64,000 nt of DNA from Plantago elongata (lineage: Eukaryota > Streptophyta > Magnoliopsida > Lamiales > Plantaginaceae), in NCBI GenBank assembly GCA_036897095.1, contig JAYMSP010000162.1, positions 1 to 64,000 of the forward strand, given 5' to 3'. This document shows, in pieces, positions 36,196 through 47,059 of this stretch. The position numbers and the translations under genes are program-made. The notes below the pieces were generated by a model. The model was given only the letters and a program-made list of their open reading frames with translations, was not told where the DNA came from and did no database searches. The first letter of the stretch is position 1, and each line of letters opens with the position of its first letter.

Positions 36196-37298
36196 GGCCC
36201 ATGGTTGAGTGGTTTTTAGTAAATTATTTTTATTTGGAATTAGTTCGTAATATTAGAAATATATACTTTTATGTTTTTATCTAAGAGTTGTTTATTATGA
36301 AACTCATCTAATATAATTTGTTAAGAATTTATGATTATCCTTTAAAGGAATTCAATGTTGGACTTATAGATGGTTGAAAAAATTAATTGGGAAAGTTGAG
36401 ATTCACGAAGCTGCATGGGGTATATGGAATGTTCATCTAGTACCATCTCAATGAAGTTTGTGGATTCACATTTATGAGTCTAGCTGAGACTTAATTCCTT
36501 AAAACTTTATAGAGATGAAAGGTAGCTCGTGAAATACTTAAATGTTCTATCCATAATCAAATTGTTTGACACTCAGAAATAATAAAGCCATAAAGGTAAG
36601 CTAATGAAACAATTTTCGTGCCATTCACATTTACGCCACACAGTAGAATTATGGTGATGGGTCATTTTTTTTACCGTATGGTCAGTACCACAATTTTACT
36701 CTGCTTATATAATGGTCCGAAAGTCACGTAAGCACTAAATGCATTGTTTTTTTCTTCCAAGGAAGAAAAAGAGGAAGGAATCAATTTCTTTTTATGGCAG
36801 TTAAATTTTCTTTTTTAACCTTTTCCTTTTAGGGTTATTCTTAAAGTATGAACGAAGATTCTACAACATACGCTAATGTGAGTTCATATGCGTTTAAGGT
36901 AATCTTGCTCGAGAGAAAAAACTAAAGTGATTGGGGATTTTGAGGTCAACATAAAGGTGAAGATGAAAAAAGATGAAAAGGTGAGTGATAAAAAGTATGT
37001 GAAATCCGAGGTCTATAAGAAACTAGAAATTGCCATCTAAATTCAAATTATCAGTTGGGCGAATATATTTTATGGACCCTCTTAGAATAGCTAATTATAT
37101 AATAAATTTTAATAGAGTAATAATTACTTTTTATTCAAAAACATTATTTTGTGCTCACTAAAAAATTAAACCAAACATACCTTATGTTAAAAAAATATTA
37201 GACTTTATCACATTTTAAATTATTATTTCTAATATATAAATTGGAGAAGTTATGACAGAGCTCTGCCATACTTTGAATGTTAGTTTAATTAGTTCTAT
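36196..37298. other. Intergenic, no gene recognised
   Basis: AT-rich with no open frame of note. Confidence 0.4.
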
Positions 37299-37565
37299 GG
37301 TTGTTATATATGTGAGTCGAGCTTTAACGAGGGCTCGACTCAGCTCACTCGATAAGGTAAACGAGCCGAGCCCGAGCCCCATATATGCTAGATAAAGCTC
37401 GTTAAGAGAAATTATTTTAATAAATTTATATTTTTATACATATTTGTAATATATAAGGTTCGTTATAGCTTGATAAGACTCGTACTTTTTTGAGGTTGAC
37501 CTTGACTCGGTTGAGCTCTAACCGAGTATCACAAATATCGACTCGGCTCGACTTGTATAACAACA
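37299..37565. mobile_element. TIR element with GAGCTCG-type ends
   Basis: The left end GTTGTTATATATGTGAGTCGAG and the right end CTCGACTTGTATAACAAC are inverted partners with a few mismatches. Inside each end are GC-rich words (GGCTCGACTC, CGAGCCGAGCCC; right ACTCGGCTCG) that can pair, with an AT-rich middle. This is the form of a non-autonomous DNA element of about 265 bp; the superfamily is not resolved. Confidence 0.5.
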
Positions 37566-38080
37566 CTATTTTAAGCATCAACGTTTTTAGTTTCATTTCA
37601 TAATCTTAGTTTTATTTTAATTTTTAGCACCAAATTTGTTAGTTATAGCATTACAATTAATGTTATAGTTTAAATTAAAACGAACATCATTATCGATATA
37701 TGTTTTAATGTTAATTAATATGAAATCAATATGGTAAGTGTGGTAAAAAATAAAAATCACACTTTATTAATTTTTAATTATTATTTTAAAAAAATATATT
37801 AGAGGGTTCTCACTAATTTTATTTACTTATCTTTTAAAAAAATTAAGACATGTTTGGTTTCTAATATTGCATTTTCAAAAATGATCTAAAAATAGACCTA
37901 AATATAATTGTTCATCATTAATATATTCTAGTCCGTAATTTCTAATTAAGAGGGTTTATTATGAGAACGACCTTCATACTAGGATATGAAAATGTAATAA
38001 TCTCTATTAGTATTCAGTAGTGTAGTAGTGAAAGAAAGGTAAATTTCAAAAATAGTCAATTACTAGTACTAATTAACTCT

Positions 38081-38313
38081 TACTCCCTTCGTTTCGTTAA
38101 TAATGAAATAATTTAATATACAACTTTTAAGAAAAATATTTAGTATGTGTTTAAAAATGAGTTTAATATAGAAAAATACATGTGGATCCAATGATGTGTG
38201 GCTAAAAATAAATTGTATTGTGAGGGTTATTTTGATAAATTAAAAAATTATTTCACTTTGATTGGACGCCGAAAATGAAAAATTATTTCACTTCTAACGA
38301 AACGAAGAGAGTA
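38081..38313. mobile_element. Stowaway-type MITE, complete
   Basis: TA at both ends (38081-38082 and 38312-38313) encloses the inverted repeats CTCCCTTCGTTTCGTTA and TAACGAAACGAAGAGAG, matching at 16 of 17 positions. With 233 bp including the TA target sites, an AT-rich interior and the CTCCCT terminus, it fits Tc1/mariner-derived Stowaway elements. Confidence 0.85.
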
Positions 38314-40583
38314 TCAAATAATTAATTTTCTTAAACTAGAAAAATTATATTATAATTAATAAAAATAAAGAAAATGTGTCATTCATTTAAAGCGGAATAT
38401 GAATTGTTTAAAAAAATAACTTTCACAGAAAATTTAACTAATTAAAGATCGTAATAGTAACTATCGAAATGGAAGTGAGGTGGGGTTGGGATCAAAAGTT
38501 TCGTAGAGTCTTCTTGAAGATGAAATTGGTGAATATAACACATACTACTTGAAGTGTGCTAGTTTTGTAGCATTGCAAAAACCACAATACTAGAATACAA
38601 GCTCTCGAAAGTGAGTATATAACCAAATGGAAAAGATAAGGTAATAGTCATGAAAAATTAAAGGTGGTTGTAATATTAACGGGACGATTTGATGCTGGAG
38701 AAATGAAAAGTAGTGTCACCTCAAAAGGGATGAAAGGTGAAAGGTTAAAGTCACATAAGATGCTCGAAACGAATTGAAATTTTGATGGTTTTCTATTTGT
38801 CTAATCTTCAATTCTTAAGAACAGGGGAATTTTTAAAATATGTTTTTTTAGAAAAATACCATATAGTAGAAGATGCCCATGTTGTCTTCGAGTATACAAG
38901 AGTATAAATAATCTGTGAAATTAAGAATTAGAAACGTTTTAAAGAACTAGGGATAGGGCCTTGACCTTTTTCCAATTCCAACAAGGATACAAGAGAAAAT
39001 GGTCGTTTTGTGTTGTGTCTTTACTCATTAGCCTCTCTTGTCTTGTCGTCTTATTTGTATTTCACTAAACAAACCATCATTTAAGTTAAGAGTAAGTTTT
39101 AGTACAGTATTTTTTACATGTTACATGTTACGAATATATTAGTATAAAGCGTAAAGAAATATCGAATTGGTAAAACACTATATGGTCATAAGTTTGTAAT
39201 AACCAAGAAATAAAATCGACGGGACCGTGTCACAAGCACAATCAGTAGGTATGAATGTGAAATTCAAATCTTCAAGGGAATTGAAGTGAAGAGAGCAATG
39301 TATGGACTCAATAGTTAACCTGCAAGAAAAAGCACCAAGAAACTTCTGTTTTATCATAATATGAAGCTCTATAAACAAATGTAGTAATTTCAATTGTATC
39401 TTGTCAATGTCAAACTCAAAAGATCGATTAAGTTAAAAAGTGTTGTGTAATTATATATGCCATTTTGGAGTTAGTGATGCTCCAATATTTCTAATCATTC
39501 TGACAGACATGCTCTTGGGTGTCATGAATAATTGAGCTACCTCCAATAATTATGGTTTAATTATACTAATCGAACATAGCAAAAAACAGACATCCGTGCT
39601 TAGTTTACTCAAATTGTTGCCCAAGATTCAATGCTACTGAGATTTTCCTCAAAATTATTCACTTATTATCAGACACAAGATTAGGTTATAAGCTAGATTC
39701 CAGGCTCTTTATCCAACCTCCAAGTTTGCATGTTCCGATTTCAAAGGCTTGCAAAATGGTCTAATCCGGTCTCTAGAAGTGTTTTCCAAACATTTACGGT
39801 CCATCTTAACCCGTATCAGACCAGTTCGAATGCAGGAAAAAAGGGGAGAAAAGAAAATTAAGAACCAATTAAGCAGTAGACAGTTGTTCATTCAAGTCTA
39901 GTTACAAGAAATGAAACACAAAGTTCCACACTATATATTTCTTGGTTGAAGAAGACAAAACAGAAGCAAATTTAACTATGTTCCAAATTTGTACCACAAA
40001 GGAAATAGTAACATTGTGGTGTCATAACATCACATAAATCAGCTTTTGCAGAGATAAACAATAAGCATGCTTTAATGTATTATCTGAGATCATAATAAGC
40101 AAATACTTTCTTATGAGTAAAGCTACAAAAAATAGAACTGTCAATACAAGCCAAAGAACTTTCCAAGACTGATTTTGAGAAGACAACATTTTTCACAAGA
40201 CAGGTTTCTTTCAAATTCAAAAGTTAAATATACAAATTAACAGAATCTTTCTTTCTTATGTTGTTCACTTGTTGTACTCCTCCATCAGAAAATGTGCATG
40301 CATCAAGGACTGAACATTGTGCATCGAAACACACACAGAAAGATGTTTTAAAAAAAAACTTATGGGGTGCTGTGTGTAGTTTTAGAAAAGTATTAGAATC
40401 TCACAAATAGACATGAAAAGTTGAAGCTTCCAAAGGGATCTGGACAAGGGAGTCAAGGCCAATCATATATGGATAGTTTGTAGAAAGCTATCTATCTTTT
40501 CATGTCCAATTACAAATAAAGTGACACTAAGTGCATGAATTGTCTCTGTATCATGAATATGTAGGAGTTGTAGCTAGCCAACA
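38314..40583. other. Intergenic, no gene recognised
   Basis: AT-rich up to about 39900. From 39900 to 40560 the composition is milder and the wording on the minus strand looks like a 3' UTR, possibly belonging to the stretch at 40584-40747. The open frames at 39178-39891 have no recognisable domain. Confidence 0.35.
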
Positions 40584-40747
40584 TTAGCCATGAGCAATTG
40601 GTCCATTCTGTCCCAATGGCTTCCCACTAATGTTCATTCCCCACCAACGGTAAGGCTCGTTTGGCCATATGTTGTTGCAAGGTTGTTGCAACTGCCTCAC
40701 AGAGGCATGGCGGCACTTTGTCTGCGGTGGTATGGTATTGATATATC
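40584..40747 (-). other. Coding-like stretch, possible terminal exon of an unknown small gene or spliced 3' UTR
   Basis: On the minus strand an open frame runs without stop from 40769 to the TAA at 40584-40586. It contains TIPPQTKCRHASV, LQQPCNNIWPNEPYRWWG and MNISGKPLGQNGPIAHG. Base composition is clearly less AT-rich than the flanks. It has no ATG, but an acceptor-like CTACATCTACAG lies at 40748-40759 and a donor-like AACAG/GTATTA near 40886, between here and the KNL2 stop, so it could be reached by splicing. I do not recognise the peptide. It may be a short secreted-peptide exon, a non-coding RNA, or an alternative 3' exon of the KNL2 transcript. Confidence 0.3.
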
Positions 40748-41273
40748 CTGTAGATGTAGTTTTAAAGGTTCACTCGTGTAGTGAACTGTTAAGTTAACTC
40801 ATAAGCAGTTGGAGTAAAACGTTAGATATAGCCGGCACAAAGATTTTAAGTTAATCATAAGTCCGGTTTAGGTAATAATTAATACCTGTTCCTTAGGTCA
40901 GAGATGAATGAAATAAAGATAAGTGGTGGAAAAAGAATTTGGTGTATACTTTCAAGTTTCAACCATCGATGTTCATGGAACGTACAGAGTTTGCAATATT
41001 GCAACTGACAATTACTGAATGATTTTTCACAAACTTAATTCGAACACAATTTTGATTCAACGAGCTTATAGCTTCTACAAATTGCAAACCCTTGTACGGC
41101 ACCAAGGTCCATGGCGATTAGATTCTACTGATATTGAACAATTATTCATCGCATTCTGCTTCATGGATCATAGATTTGCAGTTACACTCTACATTTCTGA
41201 TTTCTCTGCTAGATACATACGACATCTTTCCTCAGCAACCAGAATCAAAAGTTTGCTAATCTACTCCTGATTC

Positions 41274-43733
41274 TTATAGTAACCCGGCTCTACTTCTTGT
41301 TAAACGGGCAATAGGTTGTACGCTGTTTACTTCCTTGCAGGCCTCTACTTCCATATGCTTCACTGGAGTTTCATTAGGGGCAGAAGACACAGGTTTAACT
41401 TGTGCACAAGACTCCTCCTTTGCAGCATCACCTTGTTGAATTATGTCATCAGAAGTTTTCATGTCAGTCTTGCACGCGGTAGGTTTAGCCTTAGCTTTTT
41501 TGGCAGCAGGCGGCACATTAGAGCCCTTCTTCGGGCAGCCACGTTTGCGTTGGCAAGGTGAGGCCTGTTTTGTTCCAGCAGGTACAGGCTCAGGCTCCTT
41601 GGTCTCCCAGCAACCAGGGCCACCAGGCGCATCTGTTTCAGAATTCTGGTAGTTGTTCTTGATGAACGGAAGCTCACTAGAGTCCTTCATTTGGTTCAAT
41701 TGATCATTAAGCAAGTTGCCAGCAGGCATTTCGCCGTATGTGGCTTCTAAGTACTTGGAAACCGACGCCTTGATTGCAGCTTCAGTTTGTTTCTCTAGAT
41801 AAGATGCATTCTTCACATCATCACTCGGTTGCAGCATGTCATTACAACTTGTTTCTATGTTATACTTCCTTGAATTTTCGAATGGGGTGGAAGAGGCAGG
41901 TATATTTGATGAGTCAGACTCTCTTTGGGCAAAATCAATTTTTTGCATCAAGTTATTAAAAAGTTGCTGCAGCATACCACGTTCACAATTTCCAGGGCCC
42001 AGCTTTTCATGTTCATCGAAAGACATGCAAGAATATTCTTCCCAGTCAAATGGAAACCCAATCTGGAAGTGATGACAGACCTGTCAAGAAATGAAATTTA
42101 TTTAATGAAGTGATCATGCAGAGTGGCATGCCGTGTGTGGATTCGGACGTCATGGAGAGAAAAACAAATGGATGGTTTGTTATAAAATATAGAATCAAAA
42201 GTTCAAAACAGTAACGGTAACAGAAGCAATAATGATCGTAGAACAGAAATACGGCAAGGGCCAGGAAATGCTATAGCAGTAAGTGTGACCTGGAATTTGA
42301 TTTGTAGGATTAATAAACATTAGCGACTAGGAGACTAGGGGCTAGAGTAAGTTCAGCATATGCCGCACCTCTTTCCATACAAGGTCAAAATCATGTTCAA
42401 ATTTATATCCAGAGAAATCAACCAAGCTAACAAAGATAGAAAGTAAAAAAGATCCACAGGGCTGAATAATTCCACGCAACAGCCGAGTATAGGATGTTAG
42501 ATAGATTTGCCTAAAACTACACGTGCACCATCACTTGGCACAAGGATGGGCAGATCACACAGATGTATCATGATATTTTTCTGAAGTTAAATAGCTAGAG
42601 CAAAAGAAATCAAGACAGACTCTGAATATTTCCAAGAATGCCAGTGCAACCGGTTTACCTACAAAAGTAAACTATCCCTAGTCATACGAAGAAGCAACAG
42701 GCGAACCATCTCACAATTTGAGAATTCAATTTGAATGTAAAGAAGTGAAGAATGACGCCAACTACTTTCAATAATGCAAGCCCTGCTAATTTACCAGCAA
42801 CACTCAGCATATGAAAATGTGAACCCCGAGGTAATTGAAGAAATGAATAGACATTAAGAAAAAACAAAGTGAAGAGAGTCCTACAGAATGGTAGGGGATT
42901 CCATTATACCAACACATTGAAAGACATAAGAGTTATAACACTAGTCACACTAGCTCAAGCACTAAACTATATAGGAGTACTATATCTCTTTAACCACCAC
43001 TTAAGTAGCAGAATTTAACGATGAGAACGATGACAGACAAATCAGAGGAGATATACCTTGCGGGGGAAGCCATTCCTGAGTGTTTCAGTTTTATTGATAC
43101 AGCCATGGACCAACACGGTTACACCATCTACTGTCCGGAAAGTGACATTATCATCCCTCTTGCCTATCGGAGCAGAACGGAAATGCCTCTCCACTTGTTT
43201 ACTGGACAACCAACAATCCTTGTAAAATACTAAATTGAAAAAACTACCTATGAGCTAACTGATCTCTATCTGGATACTACATCCGTTTGCGAAAAAGGAC
43301 ATGACAATTCACCAGCTTTTACTATAACAAATCCAGCACTATTCTTTTTTCATCAAACATTCGAATCTGGAACTTACAAATGTAAACTTTAGAGAAAGAA
43401 AATGATTAGTATATATGAATAGAGAATGTAGAATTCGAAGATAGTACAGTACATACCCATTTGAAGATAAACCTCCAACGCCTAATCGTCTTCCTTGGGA
43501 ATCCGGGTCGGTCTTGATCAGCCACCATCCGTGCAAGAAAACCACCTGATAACAGAAAAGGGCAAAGTCTGAAATGTGAGTGAATCTTGTGAAAGAGGTG
43601 AATACATTAAAAAAAATGGTGCATAGTTGTTTACCCGATTCTTGAGAGATGGAGAGGAGGGGGAGGTGGGGGAGGTAGCCGGAAATGGGACTTTCCGGCG
43701 GAATGGCGTAGAGTTTGTTCGAGCTGCAGACAT
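41274..43733 (-). CDS. KNL2: KNL2 (kinetochore null 2) homologue with SANTA domain, short betaKNL2-like form
   Basis: Exons on the minus strand: 43733-43635, 43545-43457, 43201-43057 and 42080-41274; all introns are GT-AG and phases close, giving 379 residues. Plant KNL2 is the Mis18BP1 counterpart that helps load CENH3 at centromeres. The SANTA domain spans about 34-127: VVFLHGWWLIK, RRLGVGGLSS, FRSAPIGKRDDNVTF, DGVTVLVHGCINKTETLRNGF and VCHHFQIGFPFDWEEY. The rest is low-complexity and charged, with a KRGCPKKG AT-hook-like patch and a Lys/Ala-rich nuclear-type stretch, ending RLTRSRAGLL. No CENPC-k motif is visible, and the length is well below that of alphaKNL2 (about 600 residues in Arabidopsis), so it resembles betaKNL2. 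The N-terminal Ser/Pro-rich exon 1 is short, as in that family. Confidence 0.88.
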
Positions 43734-43772
43734 CGTCTGATTGAAACGATTTGGGGCTTTTTCGATTTTGAT

Positions 43773-43836
43773 TTTCCCGGTTTAATGCTAATTCCATATT
43801 TTAGCTTCAAGTTTTAAGTTCCAAATCTAATGGGCC
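43773..43836 (-). promoter_or_regulatory. Possible E2F-like and site II elements upstream of KNL2
   Basis: TTTCCCGG at 43773-43780 fits the degenerate E2F pattern WTTSSCSS, 40 bp before the ATG, and TGGGCC at 43831-43836 is a site II/telobox-associated word, about 100 bp before the ATG. Both are common in promoters of cell-cycle genes. Short words like these arise by chance, so this is suggestive only. Confidence 0.3.
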
Positions 43837-44737
43837 AAAAATTTGTAAAATGGGGGTCGTTGTACTAATTTAGCCCAGCTTTTTTTGTTTTTAGGCCTTC
43901 TTCGTTTGCTAGGCTCAGACTAGAGGTGTCAATCGGGTGTGGCAGGGAAAGGCAATGAAACCCCGGAATATTTTCTAAATTTAACATTTGTTCAAAATAC
44001 ACTCGAACATGTTCGATTTGATAAAGCAGATCTTAAACCGGAGGTTTAAGCTTTTTCATTAAACTCATTTAGCTAGTCTCGCTCTCTAGTTCACGCATCA
44101 TGCTCATTAAGGTTGAAGGGAAAAAATGTGGTGTTTAATTATCCAAATAATCCTATTTTTAACTATGTAAAACTGATGGATTTTGAGGTATTTGTAATTA
44201 GAGCTTCCGCATTGTCATTAAAATAAAGTAATACTCTTATACTAAAACAGTTTCTAAAAGGTACATTTGAGCAGAATTCCCTATGAATGAAATGGTCTCA
44301 ATTGACTCGCAAGGGCATTCGATGGGCTATTGGGCTCAAAGACTTTTTTTTATGGGTAATTGGTGACAAAGTCAGTTTGACACCAAATATTACACAGAAA
44401 TCAACATAAGTTAATATATTATTGTAACTACATATTACATTTGCAGCGTTCACAATTCCAAATGAGAGAAACACGACTAAAACCATCGGAACATATAAAA
44501 AGTAAAACTAAGTAATTATTCCCACCGAAGTGCCATAATAACTATTCACAACTTATAAATTATTTTAAAACACACGAGTCTATATGATAAACTTATAAAA
44601 ACATACTAACATGAACCTATATCTAAAATAACAATCGAATTTATTATCACATAAAAGATAAAGTAAAATCGATCGTTGTACTTTAGCTTGTCTAGATATT
44701 GTAGAGTATCTGATGCTAAGGGATATTGCATACTTGC
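43837..44737. other. Intergenic, no gene recognised
   Basis: AT-rich; nothing coding is supported. Confidence 0.4.
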
Positions 44738-45381
44738 ATTAGGGACGGACGCAGAAATATATATCAGGGGTAGCGAATTTTTTTACTATAAATTTAATTA
44801 AAAAAATTCATTATTAATGACTAATGAAAATTACGTTCTCAAAACTCACATAGTAAAGAACAATGTTTAGACTATAATTTTTTAAATGTGCTCATAAACG
44901 GGAGGAATTAGATATAATATAGCTTTGTTTATTTTGAATATTTTTTTTAAGTATATTAAGTAAATGAATTTATCATTGAATAGAAAAAATAAAGAAACAA
45001 AGAGAGTTAAATGAAGTAAAGTTAAGTATTTATAAAATATGATTGTGAAATGTAAACTAAAAGAATATTAAAAAAGAGAGAAATAATAAAAAATGTTACT
45101 GAATCATAAAGAAACAATGAAAAATGTCAAGTAAATGGTAGAAAAACATATAAAAAATGGATGAAAAATCTAGCACTACTCAAACTTGTGATCAATTAGC
45201 GGGGGAAGGCTTAATGAAATATAGGTGCATAGCTGAGTTGTACCAGTTTATTTCATAATTCATTCTTGCTAAATATATCACTATTCATTAAATTTTTGAA
45301 AGGGGTATAATAGGTCTTTCATGTTCAAAATTAAGGGGTAGCGATTGCGGTCCCTTATGCGTATGTAGATACGTCTCTAAC
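44738..45381. mobile_element. Unclassified DNA-transposon-like repeat
   Basis: The left end TTAGGGACGGACGCAGAAAT, followed by GGGGTAGCGAA, mirrors the right-end region GGGGTAGCGATTGCGG ... GATACGTCTCTAA. TTAGGGACG versus TTAGAGACG (reverse complement of the right end) gives a short imperfect terminal inverted repeat. The GGACGCAGAAAT type of end is common in non-autonomous plant elements. No coding capacity is visible in the 0.64-kb interior. Confidence 0.4.
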
Positions 45382-47059
45382 TTTCATTGTGGGGCTGTGC
45401 AGGTAGATCAAGATCAATGGCAAATGCCCTCCCAACTCGAGCATGGACGCCTTCTTTTTGTCAAGCACAATGACAAACAAATCCCTTCATGCTGTCATTT
45501 CTTGCCCATTCCATGGTCCACCAATTTCTAAAGCACAGTCCAGGTTTCTTTTAAGAACATACAGAACATACCTATTTATATTAAGTGAAAAGAAATTCAA
45601 TTAATGATCGAACTTTAATTTACACGAATAATCAAATATGAAATATGAAATAGAGTATAGAATGGAATCGAAATAGAACAAGCGTAGTCCATTCTAAAGT
45701 GCCCTTTCCTCGAAGTTAATGCATTAATACTTCCTTAAAAATCGGTCAAAATCACTTATCTATCCATCACGACTTTACAAGAACTTGGACAATGAAACAA
45801 GACCTCACAAAGTCCCATGGCATTTTAGTCAATTCGAGTTGCATAATTATTGCACTTAAATAGACTTGGCTGGTAATCTACGGTGTCTTCAAGTAGAAGA
45901 GATTCTCGACCCAACACAAAAGAGCAGAGAGCCCAAGAAAGAAAGAGATTTTTGCATTAAATAATGCCAATGGAACAAAAAGCCAACAAATCCATTTCAA
46001 TTTCTTGCATGCCTGTCGTCTCTCTCACTTTAGTATGTGTGACATGACATTGCAGAATGTACAAATGTATTGGATCATCTACATTATATCCCTGTGACCC
46101 ACATACATTTAAATTTAGAAAGATCAAGAAAATTGCCAAAATCTCACTATTGAGGAATCACCACGGTTTTACATACGATTTTAACGAATCTAACTTTAGT
46201 AAATAGGTAGTAGTTTGATTTATGTTATGTACTTATGGTAGTGCACTAATAACTTGATATAGTTCCCTAACACAACTTTAACGATTCTCAACAATCAATT
46301 TAAAATTGTATACCAACCGAACTATTATCGATATAATTTTGTAGTCATGTTTAAATAAGGGGGTACAACTACCAAATGAAAGAAACCTTAATTAATTCAA
46401 CTCTCACATCATCATGTGGACCTCAGTGTGGTCAAGATCTTTTATATTGGTTATATTAGTAACAATTGGATTATGAATATAAAGAGAATATCTAAATGCA
46501 CTCATCATTCCACTCTGTTAATCTCAAGTCCGAGTTGTAAAAAGTGGTTCCCCTGATGCTTGACATACAAGCTCTCTTCAATCATTTTCATGGTTAAAGG
46601 GATATTGTAAACAAGAAAAAGGGCTTCAAGAGTAGGAGAACTTTCTCAGCTTTAACACCTTGTTGGTGAGTTTTCATTCTCCTTGTAATGCTCCTCAACC
46701 TAGGTAATTAAAAATCCAATCTTTGTGCTTATTTGAGATTTTGAGAGTACTTGGTTTGGTGAGCTCTGTGTACCCTTTTATCCCTTTGTTTTAGGACTGA
46801 GATTTCAGCTTCACCTTTTGGGATTTATTGCTTTGCTGCCTTATTTTGCTCTACTTGGTTCGTCTGAGTTTTGGAAATGAGGGTTGTGTAGGATGATAGA
46901 GTTTGTATATGCAAGATTGGATCTTTTTGGGTAATAGGAAAGAAGGATGTTTTAAAGGGATTGTCTAGTTTAGTTATGTTCAATTGTTCATTGTAAGTGC
47001 TATGTACTATTGAGCTTTTATTTGGGATAGATAGTACAAAGAAGTGTAGTTCTTGAAAC
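45382..47059. other. Intergenic and upstream region of the BTB gene
   Basis: No gene until the BTB start. The last about 450 bp are T-rich with pyrimidine runs, the style of a plant 5' UTR; GTTG/GTGAGTTTTC near 46663 could be the donor of a 5' UTR intron, but no transcript evidence exists. Confidence 0.35.

Noticed and set aside
40590-40781. 63-codon plus-strand frame starting MSNWSILSQWLP
   Set aside because: It lies opposite the coding-like minus-strand stretch; the minus strand has the better splice context. Neither is proven.
41316-41677. Several frames on both strands within the last KNL2 exon
   Set aside because: Shadows of the KNL2 coding frame, which is fixed by the SANTA homology and exon phases.
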